Source: Kribbella pittospori | Lineage (GTDB): Bacteria; Actinomycetota; Actinomycetes; Propionibacteriales; Kribbellaceae | Assembly (NCBI RefSeq): GCF_004331465.1 | Contig: NZ_SJKB01000010.1 | Coordinates: forward strand, 124,001-188,000 | Reading direction: 5' to 3' | DNA: 64,000 nucleotides | Shown: piece by piece, positions 10,278 to 18,620 of the stretch | How the letters are laid out: every line of letters starts with the position of its first letter | Numbering within the stretch: the stretch's first letter is position 1 | Notes under the pieces: model-generated | The model's database searches: none | Told to the model about the DNA's origin: nothing | The model's input: only the letters and a program-made list of their open reading frames with translations | Made by a program: the position numbers and the translations under genes

Positions 10278-11164
10278 GAGGACGTACGACGAAGTGGGTC
10301 CGGCACGGCGGGATCAGCACCTTGGTGTTCCTGGTCCCGACGTTGCTGGTCTTCGGGTTGTTCTCCTGGTGGCCGATCGCCCGAGGCCTCGTCCTCGCGT
10401 TCCAGCAGACGAACCTGATCACTCCGGCCGAGTGGGTCGGCTTCGACAACTTCCGTAAGGTGCTGGCCGACCCGCTGTTGTTCACCGCCGTTCGGAACAC
10501 TGCGTGGTTCGCCCTGCTGGCGTTGGTGTTCGGCTATCCCGCGCCACTCGCACTCGCGGTCTTCGTCCGTGAGTTGCGTCGCGGCCGGGCGATGTTCTCG
10601 GTGCTCGCCTACCTGCCCGTGGTGCTGCCGCCGGTGGTGGCGATCCTGCTCTGGCGGGTGTTCTACGACGCGAGCGACGAGGGCCTGTTCAACACGCTGG
10701 CCCGGGGTATCGGTCTCGGTCCGTTCCAGTGGTTGCAGGACGCCCACTGGGCGATGCCGAGCATCGTGCTGGAGGCCACCTGGGCGAACGCCGGGGCGAC
10801 GATGATCATCTATCTGGCCGCATTGTCCGGCGTACGCGCGGATCTCTACGAGGCAGCCGAGATCGACGGGGCCTCGATCTGGCGGCGGGTGGTGCATGTG
10901 ACCTTGCCGCAACTGCGGACGATCCTGCTGATCACGTTGCTGCTGCAGATCATCGGGACCTTCCAGGTGTTCACCGAGCCGTTCCTGTTCACCGGTGGTG
11001 GGCCGGCGAACGCGACGACGACGATCCTCCTGCTGCTGTACAACTACGCCTTCATCAACGGCGACTACGGAGAGGCCACGGCGTTGTCGGTGCTGCTGGC
11101 GATCTTCCTCGGTCTGCTGTCGCTGCTGTACTTCCGGCTGACGCGGCGCTGGAGCACGACGTGA
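10274..11164 (+). CDS. Sugar ABC transporter permease, MalF-type
   Basis: A 296-residue membrane protein with six predicted helices (first about residues 12-34). The cytoplasmic EAA loop reads EAAEIDGASIWRRVVHVTLP, the coupling site for the ATPase. GTG 10274 overlaps the preceding TGA, and its own stop overlaps the next GTG, so three genes are coupled. It forms the channel with the next permease. No ATPase gene follows; actinobacterial CUT1 importers often share an MsiK-type ATPase encoded elsewhere. Confidence 0.94.
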   Translation: MRGRTTKWVRHGGISTLVFLVPTLLVFGLFSWWPIARGLVLAFQQTNLITPAEWVGFDNFRKVLADPLLFTAVRNTAWFALLALVFGYPAPLALAVFVRELRRGRAMFSVLAYLPVVLPPVVAILLWRVFYDASDEGLFNTLARGIGLGPFQWLQDAHWAMPSIVLEATWANAGATMIIYLAALSGVRADLYEAAEIDGASIWRRVVHVTLPQLRTILLITLLLQIIGTFQVFTEPFLFTGGGPANATTTILLLLYNYAFINGDYGEATALSVLLAIFLGLLSLLYFRLTRRWSTT

Positions 11165-12051
11165 GCGCCCGGGGCGAGGACCGCGGTCTCATCTCCGCGG
11201 CGGACCGGCGTCGTCCGCTCGTGCGCTGGACGCTCGGCAGCGGTCAGGTCCTGATCCTGGTCCTGCTCGCACTGGCCGGTCTCGGGCCCATCCTCTGGCT
11301 GGCCAAGGCGGCCATCTCGCAGCCTCACGACATCGCGTCGAACCCACTCGGTCTGTGGACCGGGCAACCGCAGTGGCAGAACATCGAGACAGCCTGGTCC
11401 CGCCTGCGGGTGGGTCCCGCACTGATCAACACGGTCTGGGTCGCCCTCGGCAACTGGGCAGTGTCGGTGCTGGTGGCAACGACCGGTGGCTATGCGCTGG
11501 CGATCCTGCGGCCGAGGTACGCCAAGATCATCGACGGTGCTCTGCTCGCGACGCTGTTCATCCCTGGGGTCATTTCGCTGGTGCCGCTCTACCTGACGGT
11601 CATCGACGTACCGATCGTCGGCGGGACGTTGATCAACACCTACTGGGCGATCTGGCTGCCGGCCGGTGCGAGCGCCTTCAACGTCATCATTACCGGCAGG
11701 TTCTTCGCGCAACTGCCGGCCGAGCTGTTCGAGGCAGCCAGGATCGATGGCGTCGGCAACTTCCGGATGTTCACCTCGCTGGTACTGCCGCTGTCCGGGC
11801 CGATCATCGGCGTGGTGTCGCTGCTGTCGATCATCGCGGCCTGGCGCGAGTACCTGTGGCCGAAGCTGGTCCTGCCGGACCGGACCAAGCAGCCGTTGTC
11901 GGTGATGCTGCCGTCGATCCGCGACAACGTGCAGATCAACCTGTTCATGGCCGGACTGCTGATCTCGGTGGTGCTGCCGATCATCATCTTCCTGCTCTTC
12001 CAGCGCTACTTCCTCCGCGGGGCCGGTCTGGCCGGCGGGATCAAGGGCTGA
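11161..12051 (+). CDS. Sugar ABC transporter permease, MalG-type
   Basis: A 296-residue partner permease with six membrane helices and the EAA loop EAARIDGVGNFRMFTSLVLP. The C-terminus FQRYFLRGAGLAGGIKG is the classic MalG-type ending. GTG 11161 overlaps the preceding stop as GTGA. It completes the membrane part of the importer and is followed after 22 bases by the epimerase gene in the same operon. Confidence 0.94.
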   Translation: MSARGEDRGLISAADRRRPLVRWTLGSGQVLILVLLALAGLGPILWLAKAAISQPHDIASNPLGLWTGQPQWQNIETAWSRLRVGPALINTVWVALGNWAVSVLVATTGGYALAILRPRYAKIIDGALLATLFIPGVISLVPLYLTVIDVPIVGGTLINTYWAIWLPAGASAFNVIITGRFFAQLPAELFEAARIDGVGNFRMFTSLVLPLSGPIIGVVSLLSIIAAWREYLWPKLVLPDRTKQPLSVMLPSIRDNVQINLFMAGLLISVVLPIIIFLLFQRYFLRGAGLAGGIKG

Positions 12052-12073
12052 CCATCAACTCGAAGGAGAACGC

Positions 12074-12961
12074 GTGACGGTGACCCGGGTGCTCGTGACG
12101 GGGGCGAGCGGCATGATCGGTCATGCCGTCGTCGACGATCTGGTTGCCCAAGGCATCTTTGTGACCGCACTGGACCGGATCGAGCCGGACGGACTGCCGG
12201 CCGATCGGATGGTGATCGGTGACGCCCGCGACCCGGCCGCGGTCGACGAGGCGATGGCCGATGCGGATGCGGTGATCCACCTGGCCGGGCTGGCCTCGCC
12301 GGGTCACGGTACGCCGTTCGAGGTCTTCGGCGGCAACACCCGTGCGACGTTCGTCGTACTGGAGGCCGCCGGCAGGCGGGGGATTCGGCGGGTCGCGCTG
12401 AGCAGCAGCTACTCGATCACCGGGTTGCCGTTCGCGGCCGGGATCCGGCATCCGGCGTACCTGCCGGTGGACGAGAACCTGCCGGTGCAGATCGAGGACC
12501 CGTACGGGCTGTCCAAGCAGGTCGACGAGGCGACCGCGTTGATGATGACGCGGCGGCACGGCCTGACGGTGGTCGCGCTGCGCCTGCCGTTCGTCGCCGA
12601 CGAGAAGCGCCGGCGCGATCGGCTCGCGGCGACCACGGCCGATCCGCTGTACGGATCGGCCGAGCTGTGGGCGTACCTCGACCTGCGCGACGCTGCACGG
12701 GCGTTGCGGTTGTCCCTGACCGCGCCCGCGTCGGGGTTTCACGCCGTACTGGTTGCGTCCCCGCAGACGTTGGCGCCGTATCCGACCGAGGAGTTGCTGG
12801 CGCGGTATCACCCGGCGGTCCCGGTACGGCGCGCGCTGCCGGGTCGCGCCGTACCGATGGATCTGTCCCGGGCTCGCGACCTGCTCGGGTTCACCGCGGA
12901 GCATCGGGTCGAGCTCGACCTCCGGCCTCTTCCCGCCGACCTCACCCGGGCCGCCGGGTAG
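12074..12961 (+). CDS. NAD(P)-dependent epimerase/dehydratase (extended SDR)
   Basis: A 295-residue Rossmann protein with nucleotide-binding VTGASGMIGHAVVDDL at the N-terminus and the catalytic Y144-x3-K148 of extended short-chain dehydrogenases, preceded by SSSYS. An AAGGAG site lies seven bases before the GTG start. In a glycan-uptake operon it probably oxidises or epimerises a released sugar. Uronate dehydrogenases are one similar group, but the substrate is not shown by sequence. Length is normal for the family. Confidence 0.88.
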   Translation: MTVTRVLVTGASGMIGHAVVDDLVAQGIFVTALDRIEPDGLPADRMVIGDARDPAAVDEAMADADAVIHLAGLASPGHGTPFEVFGGNTRATFVVLEAAGRRGIRRVALSSSYSITGLPFAAGIRHPAYLPVDENLPVQIEDPYGLSKQVDEATALMMTRRHGLTVVALRLPFVADEKRRRDRLAATTADPLYGSAELWAYLDLRDAARALRLSLTAPASGFHAVLVASPQTLAPYPTEELLARYHPAVPVRRALPGRAVPMDLSRARDLLGFTAEHRVELDLRPLPADLTRAAG

Positions 12962-12974
12962 CGAAAGGACAGCT

Positions 12975-13925
12975 ATGCCTTTGTTCGACAAGCCGCTGCC
13001 GGAGTTGCACGAGTATCGCCCGGAGCGCAGCGAGCCGGCCGACTTCGATCTGTTCTGGCGGGACACCTTGGCCAAGGCCGAGACCGATCCGCTCGAGCCG
13101 GCGTTCGTCCGGTACGACGCCGGGCTGTCGACCGTGGAGGTGTGGGACGTGCGGTTCACCGGGTTCGGTGGGCATCGGATCGCGGGCTGGTTCCTCGCGC
13201 CGCGTGAGGTCGCCGGACCGCTGCCGACGGTGGTGCAGTACCTCGGGTACCAGGGTGGGCGGAACTGGCCGATCGACTGGCTCGTGTACCCGGCCGCCGG
13301 GTACGCCGTACTCGTGATGGACACACGAGGTCAGGGCACCGACACCGCCGACCCCGATCCGGGCGCGAACCCGCAGGTGCCCGGGTTCCTCACTCGCGGA
13401 CTCGTCGACCGGGATTCCTACTATTACCGGCGCGTGTTCACCGACGCGGTCAGGGCGGTGGACGCGGCACGGACTCATCCGATCGCCGACCCGGCCCGGA
13501 TCGTCGTCGCGGGCGGCAGCCAAGGGGGCGGGATCGCGCAGGCGGTGGCCGGGCTGCGGACGGACGTCGCCGCGGCGCTGATCGACGTACCGTTCCTGAC
13601 CCACTTCCGGCGGGCGGCAGAGATGGTGGACAAGACCGGGTACGGCGAGATCGCCGACTACCTCGCCCGTCGGCGGGTGCCGCCGGAGGACGTGTTCGGC
13701 GTACTCGACTACTTCGACGGGGTGAACCTCGCGGCCCGGGCGACGGCTCCGGCCCGGTACTCGGTCGCGTTGATGGACGCGGTCTGCCCGCCGTCGACGG
13801 TGTTCGCGGCGTACAACCACTACCGCGGTCCTGCAGAGATCGACGTCTGGCCGTACAACGGCCATGAAGGCGGCGCTCAGGTGCAACGGATGCGGCAACT
13901 GCGATGGCTGGGGGAGACGCTGTAG
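12975..13925 (+). CDS. Acetyl xylan esterase / cephalosporin-C deacetylase family hydrolase (AXE1)
   Basis: A 316-residue alpha/beta hydrolase of the AXE1 family (carbohydrate esterase family 7 type). The nucleophile is S182 in GGSQGG, with D268 (MDAVCPP) and H297 (NGHEGG) completing the triad. The N-terminal FDLFWRDTLAKAETDPL and GQGTDT segments also fit the family. No signal peptide is seen, so it acts in the cytoplasm on imported acetylated oligosaccharides. ATG 12975 follows GAAAGGACAGCT. It is the last gene of the glycan operon and argues for an acetylated hemicellulose or pectin substrate. Confidence 0.9.
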   Translation: MPLFDKPLPELHEYRPERSEPADFDLFWRDTLAKAETDPLEPAFVRYDAGLSTVEVWDVRFTGFGGHRIAGWFLAPREVAGPLPTVVQYLGYQGGRNWPIDWLVYPAAGYAVLVMDTRGQGTDTADPDPGANPQVPGFLTRGLVDRDSYYYRRVFTDAVRAVDAARTHPIADPARIVVAGGSQGGGIAQAVAGLRTDVAAALIDVPFLTHFRRAAEMVDKTGYGEIADYLARRRVPPEDVFGVLDYFDGVNLAARATAPARYSVALMDAVCPPSTVFAAYNHYRGPAEIDVWPYNGHEGGAQVQRMRQLRWLGETL

Positions 13926-13962
13926 CTTGCCTGGCGGTCGAGGACCACCCTATTGTCGACGT

Positions 13963-14376
13963 ATGAAGAGTTCTGCAGATGTGCAGGGCAGCACGGCGAT
14001 CGACGCCTGCAACATCCGGGTCGTCGACCCGGAGCGGGTGGCGAGCGTCAATGCCAGGATGCCGGGGGAGGACGACATCGTCGACACCGCCGACGTCTTC
14101 GGCCTGCTCGGCGATCCGCGCCGGCTGAAGTTGCTGGTGGCGCTGCTCGACGGCGAACTGTGCGTCTGCGACCTCGCCGCGGTGACCGGGCTGAGCGAAT
14201 CCGCGACCTCGCACGCCCTCCGGCTGCTGCGAGCCCACCGCGTGGTCGCCGTACGGCGGGACGGCCGGATGGCGTACTACCGCCTGGACGACGCGCACGT
14301 GCGGATGCTGGTCGACCTCGCTGTCGCGCACACCGAGCACACCGACGCCATTCACCCGGAGAGGTCCGGTTCATGA
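13963..14376 (+). CDS. ArsR/SmtB family metal-sensing repressor (zinc-type site)
   Basis: A 137-residue winged-helix repressor. Its last helix carries D110-x-H112-x10-H123-x2-H126, the exact spacing of the SmtB/CzrA alpha-5 zinc site. It also has ELCVCDLAA (C67, C69), the alpha-3 motif of CadC/ZiaR, and an N-terminal C16. It may therefore hold two metal sites. The recognition helix is SESATSHALRLL. Its stop overlaps the CDF exporter start, so metal binding should derepress both. Zinc is most likely; cadmium or cobalt are possible. Confidence 0.93.
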   Translation: MKSSADVQGSTAIDACNIRVVDPERVASVNARMPGEDDIVDTADVFGLLGDPRRLKLLVALLDGELCVCDLAAVTGLSESATSHALRLLRAHRVVAVRRDGRMAYYRLDDAHVRMLVDLAVAHTEHTDAIHPERSGS

Positions 14377-15356
14377 CGGCCGAGGCGCACGGCCACGGGC
14401 ACGGGCATGGCGTGAGCACCGAAGCGGACCGGAAGTTCCTCAGCGGCGCGCTCGCGCTGATTGTCGGCTTCATGGTGGCCGAGGTCGTGGTCGGTCTCGC
14501 GGCCGGATCGCTGGCCCTGATCACCGACGCGGCGCACATGCTCACCGACGCGATCGCGATCGTCCTCGCGCTGATCGCGATCCGGTTGGCCGCCCGGCCG
14601 CCGGCCGGCGGGTTCACGTACGGCTTCAAGCGGGTCGAGATCCTGTCCGCCCAGGCCAACGGGATCACGCTGCTCCTGCTGGCGGCGTACTTCGTCTACG
14701 AAGCGATCAACCGGATGATCGACCCGCCCGAGGTGAAGGGCGCGCTCGTGCTGATCACCGGTGTCGCCGGCATCGCGGTCAACCTGCTGGCCACCTATCT
14801 GATCAGCAAGGCGAACCGCTCCAGCCTGAACGTCGAAGGCGCGTTCCAGCACATCCTCAACGACCTCTTCGCGTTCATCGCGACGGCCATCGCTGGTCTC
14901 GTCGTCCTGCTCACCGGCTTCGCCCGCGCCGACGCGATCGCCGCGCTGGTCGTCGCCGCGCTGATGCTGAAGGCGGGCGTCTCGCTGGTCCGCGACTCGG
15001 GCCGGATCTTCCTCGAGGCCGCGCCGGCCCGGATCGACCCACAGGCCCTCGGCACGGAGTTGTGTGCCGTCGACGGTGTGGTCGAGGTACACGACCTGCA
15101 CGTCTGGGAGATCACCTCCGGGGAACCGGCCGCGTCCGCGCACATCCTCGTCGCGCAAGGGCTCGACTGCCACCAGATCCGGGTCAAGGTCGAGGAACTA
15201 CTGGCCGAGCGCCATCAGCTGACCCACTCGACGCTCCAGGTAGACCATGCCTCCGGCAACGATCTCGACGCGCACTGCAGCGACGCGCACGGCACCGTGC
15301 ACCGCTCGATCACAGCCGCTGGGACAGGACCTGACCCGGCCATTCCCAATCATTGA
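14373..15356 (+). CDS. Cation diffusion facilitator (CDF) zinc/heavy-metal exporter
   Basis: A 327-residue transporter with a His-rich N-terminus (HGHGHGHG), six membrane helices and the CDF metal sites H-x3-D in DAAHMLTDA (helix 2) and HILND (helix 5). A cytoplasmic C-terminal domain has VEVHDLHVWEITSG. This is the CzcD/ZitB branch, exporting Zn2+ in exchange for protons. It is coupled to the upstream ArsR repressor by an ATGA overlap. Its last 47 bases overlap the convergent GNAT gene. Confidence 0.94.
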   Translation: MTAEAHGHGHGHGVSTEADRKFLSGALALIVGFMVAEVVVGLAAGSLALITDAAHMLTDAIAIVLALIAIRLAARPPAGGFTYGFKRVEILSAQANGITLLLLAAYFVYEAINRMIDPPEVKGALVLITGVAGIAVNLLATYLISKANRSSLNVEGAFQHILNDLFAFIATAIAGLVVLLTGFARADAIAALVVAALMLKAGVSLVRDSGRIFLEAAPARIDPQALGTELCAVDGVVEVHDLHVWEITSGEPAASAHILVAQGLDCHQIRVKVEELLAERHQLTHSTLQVDHASGNDLDAHCSDAHGTVHRSITAAGTGPDPAIPNH

Positions 15357-15849
15357 CCGGCACCGTGAACTCCACGTCCCGCACGAATCCCTGCTTCTCG
15401 TAGTACCGGACCAAGGCGCCGTCCCCGCCCGCGAAGCAGTCCACCCGGATCAGCCCGACACCGGCCTCCCGCGCCAGCCCGCGCGCGTGGTCGAGCAGCT
15501 CGCCGCCGATGCCATTTCCCGCGGAGGCCCGATCGGTCACCAGCAGCCGGACATACAGCTCCGGCTCGTCCACGGTTGGTACGTACGACATCGCCGGGCC
15601 GACTGCGAGCGCCCCGACCACCCGGCCGTCCGCCTCGGCCACCCACAGCCCGTCGTCGGCGAACCCGGTGATCTGCGCGACCCGGCGCGGATTGGTCGAA
15701 TGCGCCTCCGTGCCCCACTGATCGGTCCGGCCACGAGCGACCAGCCACTCGGTCGCCCCGTCGAGCAGTGCCAGCACCGCCGGTACGTCGTCCCGCCCCG
15801 CGCGGCGGATGGAGATCTGCACGAAACTCAGAATAGTTCGGGGGACCAT
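15310..15849 (-). CDS. GNAT family N-acetyltransferase
   Basis: A 179-residue single-domain acetyltransferase. The acetyl-CoA-binding core is V-T-D-R-A-S-A-G-N-G-I-G-G-E-L-L, and the C-terminus contains VRYYEKQGF, typical of GNAT proteins. ATG 15849 is used; a GTG nine codons later (15822) is also possible because the domain starts at VQISIRRAG. Substrate unknown. Its 3' end overlaps the convergent CDF exporter gene by 47 bases, so antisense interference is possible. Confidence 0.88.
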   Translation of the reverse strand: MVPRTILSFVQISIRRAGRDDVPAVLALLDGATEWLVARGRTDQWGTEAHSTNPRRVAQITGFADDGLWVAEADGRVVGALAVGPAMSYVPTVDEPELYVRLLVTDRASAGNGIGGELLDHARGLAREAGVGLIRVDCFAGGDGALVRYYEKQGFVRDVEFTVPVNDWEWPGQVLSQRL

Positions 15850-15900
15850 GTCGAAACCGGTCCACCGGCCTCTACCTCAGGGTGTAGAGAGGAGCTCACC

Positions 15901-16188
15901 ATGAGCGGCAAGAACCAGAAGCTGGACAAGACCTTCACCGCGGCGCTGCAGAAGAGCCCGGCCAAGGGCGGCTGGACCTACCTGCAGATGCCCGGCTCGG
16001 CGGAGTACTTCGGCACCCGCGGGCTGGTGAAGGTCCGCGGCACGATGGACGGCCACCCGTTCGAGAGCTCGTTCATGGCGCTCGGCGACGGCACCCACAA
16101 GCTGCCGGTCAAGGGCGACCTGCGGGACCGGCTGGGCAAGGAGCCCGGTGACGAGATCACCGTTCACCTGCAGGAACGCCTCGGCTGA
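15901..16188 (+). CDS. DUF1905 domain protein
   Basis: A 95-residue protein matching the small DUF1905 beta-barrel family: W-T-Y-L-Q-M-P early, a GTRGLVKVRGTMDG turn, and H-K-L-P-V-K-G-D-L-R near the C-terminus, ending DEITVHLQERLG. The ATG follows AGAGAGGAGCTCACC. Function of the family is unknown; members are often single or fused to YdeI-like domains. No operon partner. Confidence 0.85.
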   Translation: MSGKNQKLDKTFTAALQKSPAKGGWTYLQMPGSAEYFGTRGLVKVRGTMDGHPFESSFMALGDGTHKLPVKGDLRDRLGKEPGDEITVHLQERLG

Positions 16189-16338
16189 ACCGGTTAGGCC
16201 CGGGCGCGTGACCGTGGTCACGGGCGGTCATGTCCTGAGTAAGGACTGTGTGAAGAATCAGTCCTGACGGGCCGCACGGGTGTGGATCATCCGGCGCCGG
16301 ACCGTAAGTTCGGTCCGGGTGGTCAGTCGAAGTCAGGA
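16189..16338 (+). promoter_or_regulatory. Hairpin-rich leader of small two-Cys membrane protein gene
   Basis: This gap contains CGGACCG-TAAGTT-CGGTCCG near 16300-16320 (seven-base stem) and GTCCT/AGGAC and AGGACT/AGTCCT pairings further upstream. They could form alternative structures in a leader RNA. No gene is visible here. Confidence 0.3.
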
Positions 16339-16413
16339 GTGAACGAAGTGCAACGGGGCTCACGGGGTACGCCGTCGGCGTGCCCGAAACCAACTGTGCC
16401 GGGGTCGTCGTGA
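16339..16413 (+). CDS. Possible 24-codon upstream ORF coupled to small membrane protein
   Basis: GTG at 16339 opens 24 codons whose TGA overlaps the GTG of the membrane-protein gene (GTGA). AGGAG overlaps its first codon and would better serve a second in-frame GTG at 16348. The paralogous locus at 37386-37460 also has a 24-codon ORF ending across the next GTG. The peptides are not alike, so coupling rather than peptide sequence may matter. This may be coincidence. Confidence 0.3.
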   Translation: MNEVQRGSRGTPSACPKPTVPGSS

Positions 16414-16685
16414 CGACACTGAACAAGATTCTCGCCATCGCCGGGACCGTGCTGGTTCTCGGCGGGCTGGCGCTCGGCTTCCGGTCGGTCTCGGCCGGCG
16501 GCACGGACTGCGGTTCGGCCTTCCAGCCGGCCGGTGGGGTCACTCCGATGGCGTGCGACGGTTCGCTGAACAGCGCAGGCACCCTGGTCACGATCGTGCT
16601 CAGCGCCGGCGTGCTGTGCCTGATCGCGGCGGTCACCCTCCGGGTGGTCCTCGCCAGGGTCGTCCGTGCCAAGGTGAACGCCTGA
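16410..16685 (+). CDS. Small two-helix membrane protein with paired extracytoplasmic Cys (paralog 1)
   Basis: A 91-residue protein with helix 1 at about residues 6-24 and helix 2 near 60-80. The loop between them reads DCGSAFQPAGGVTPMACDG. The same pattern, N-C-G-S-V-F-Q-P and M-Q-C-D, occurs in the protein at 37454-37720, so the two are paralogs. The Cys pair is probably outside the membrane and could form a disulfide. GTG 16410 is preferred because it aligns with the paralog's start; an in-frame GTG at 16380 would add ten residues. Function unknown. Confidence 0.72.
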   Translation: MTTLNKILAIAGTVLVLGGLALGFRSVSAGGTDCGSAFQPAGGVTPMACDGSLNSAGTLVTIVLSAGVLCLIAAVTLRVVLARVVRAKVNA

Positions 16686-16726
16686 ATTCAGGTGCAGGCA
16701 GCAGGTGGTCGCGACAGACTGCGGCA

Positions 16727-17884
16727 GTGACTGTCGAAGCATTCCGGTTGGACGTGCCGGAGACCGAACTGGCGGACCTGCGCGCGCGACTGGACCTGGT
16801 CCGCTGGCCGGACCAGCTACCGGGCACCGGCTGGGAGTCCGGCGTACCGCTGGACTATCTGCAGGAGCTCGTCGAGTACTGGCGGCATGACTACGACTGG
16901 CGCCGGGCCGAGGCGCGACTGAACGAGTGGCCGCAGTTCACCACCACGATCGACGGCGCCAATGTGCACTTCGCCCACCTCCGCTCGCCGGAGCCGGACG
17001 CGACACCGCTGATCATCACCCACGGCTGGCCCGGTTCGATCGTCGAGTTCACCGAGGTCGCCGGACCGTTGTCCAACCCGCGCGCGTACGGCGGTCATCC
17101 CGCGGACGCGTTCCACCTCGTCATCCCGAGCATCCCGGGCTTCGGCCTGTCCGGTCCGACCCGAGAGACCGGCTGGGAACTGCTCCGCGTCGCCAACGCA
17201 TGGTCCGCCTTGATGTCCCGCCTCGGCTACGACCGGTACGGCGTACAAGGTGGCGACTGGGGTGGCGGGATCTCGCGGGAGCTCGGGCGCATCCACGCCG
17301 ACGAGGTGATCGGCGTACACCTCAATCTCATCCCCGGAGGCGGCGCGACCTCCGAGCCGACGCCGGCGGAACTGGAGCCGCTCGACCCCGCCGAGCGCGA
17401 ACGCACCTGGGCGTCCTGGCGACGATTCCAGCACTGGACGAAGGAGCTGCAGGGGTACGCCGACCTGCAGATGACGCGACCGCAGACCATCGCCTACGCG
17501 CTGACCGACTCACCCGTGGGACAGCTGGCCTGGATCGTGGAGAAGTTCGAAGCGTGGTCCGACCCCGCCGGCACGATCGACCGCGACCTCCTGCTCACCA
17601 ACGTGATGCTCTACTGGCTTACGCGTACGGCGGGATCGTCCGGCCGGATCTACTACGAACGGGCCCACGCGTCGTACTGGGGTCAGCCGGCCGAGCCGTC
17701 CACCACCCCAACCGCCCTGCTCGACCTGGCCTACGACAACTTCATCCCGCTCCGGCACAAGGTCGCCCGCACCGACAACGTGGTCCGCTGGACCAGTCAC
17801 CCGCACGGCGGCCACTTCGCCGCCCTCGAACAACCGGACGTGTTGGTCGCCGACATCAGGGCCTTCTTCTCATCGCTGAAATGA
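16727..17884 (+). CDS. Epoxide hydrolase (EHN plus alpha/beta-hydrolase)
   Basis: A 385-residue enzyme with the N-terminal EHN domain of microsomal-type epoxide hydrolases (FRLDVPETELADLRARL, then WRRAEARLNEWPQF). The hydrolase core has oxyanion HGWPGS, nucleophile D177 in GGDWGGG and general-base H363 in HPHGGHFAAL. It should convert epoxides to diols; natural substrate unknown. GTG 16727 begins the EHN domain directly. No clear operon partner. Confidence 0.92.
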   Translation: MTVEAFRLDVPETELADLRARLDLVRWPDQLPGTGWESGVPLDYLQELVEYWRHDYDWRRAEARLNEWPQFTTTIDGANVHFAHLRSPEPDATPLIITHGWPGSIVEFTEVAGPLSNPRAYGGHPADAFHLVIPSIPGFGLSGPTRETGWELLRVANAWSALMSRLGYDRYGVQGGDWGGGISRELGRIHADEVIGVHLNLIPGGGATSEPTPAELEPLDPAERERTWASWRRFQHWTKELQGYADLQMTRPQTIAYALTDSPVGQLAWIVEKFEAWSDPAGTIDRDLLLTNVMLYWLTRTAGSSGRIYYERAHASYWGQPAEPSTTPTALLDLAYDNFIPLRHKVARTDNVVRWTSHPHGGHFAALEQPDVLVADIRAFFSSLK

Positions 17885-17908
17885 GTCGAACTATCGTTGC
17901 GGCGTGAA

Positions 17909-17976
17909 GGAGCGAAGCGAGTTCACCATCAAACACAGCGTGGTTCGTGCCTCGTCCGCGCCCGGAGCGAAGCGAG
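17909..17976 (+). repeat. Direct repeat GGAGCGAAGCGAG (two copies)
   Basis: The 13-mer occurs at 17909-17921 and 17964-17976, 55 bases apart, just before the DUF2461 start. The second copy supplies the GAGGA-like ribosome site. Similar GAGCGAAGCGA elements near start codons are, from memory, common in actinobacterial genomes. Confidence 0.8.
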
Positions 17977-17983
17977 GACGTGG

Positions 17984-18610
17984 ATGAGCTTCACCGGGTT
18001 CCCGGCGGCGGCGCTGGACTTCTACGACGACCTCGAGATGGACAACAGCAAGACCTACTGGACGGCGCACAAGCACGTCTACGAGGAGTCGGTGAAAGCG
18101 CCGATGACCGCGTTGCTCGCGGAGCTCGAGCCGGAGTTCGGTCCGGCGAAGCTGTTCCGGCCGTACCGCGACGTCCGGTTCGCGCGGGACAAGTCGCCGT
18201 ACAAGACGCACCAAGGTGCGTTCATCGACGTGGCTCCGTCGACCGGCTGGTACGTCCAGGTGGCGGCTCCGGGTGTGCGGGTCGCGGCCGGCTTCTACGA
18301 GGCGAGCTCGGAACGACTGGCCCGGGTCCGGGCAGCGATTGACGACGACCGGCGGGGCAAGCAGCTTGAGAAGCTGTTGGCCAAGCTGACCGCGACCGGC
18401 TGGACGGTCGGCGGCGACAAGCTGAAGACGAGCCCGCGCGGGTACGACCCCGAGCACCCGCGGATCGACCTGCTCCGGCACAAGTCCCTGACGGTCAGCA
18501 AGTCCTACGGGTTCGAGCCGGTCATCCACACGCCGGAGCTGGCCGCGCTGATCCGCGCCGACTGGAAGGCGACCAGGCCGCTACTCACCTGGCTGTCGGA
18601 CCACTCCTGA
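17984..18610 (+). CDS. DUF2461 family protein (TIGR02453)
   Basis: A 208-residue protein of the DUF2461 family: FPAAALDFYDDLEMDNSKTY at the start, LFRPYRDVRFARDKSPYKTH in the middle and GYDPEHPRIDLLRHKSL near the end. The biochemical role is unknown. ATG 17984 begins the conserved domain and follows GCGAGGACGTGG; an upstream in-frame GTG is less likely. It is convergent with the XRE regulator gene. Confidence 0.88.
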   Translation: MSFTGFPAAALDFYDDLEMDNSKTYWTAHKHVYEESVKAPMTALLAELEPEFGPAKLFRPYRDVRFARDKSPYKTHQGAFIDVAPSTGWYVQVAAPGVRVAAGFYEASSERLARVRAAIDDDRRGKQLEKLLAKLTATGWTVGGDKLKTSPRGYDPEHPRIDLLRHKSLTVSKSYGFEPVIHTPELAALIRADWKATRPLLTWLSDHS

Positions 18611-18620
18611 AAACGGAGCG

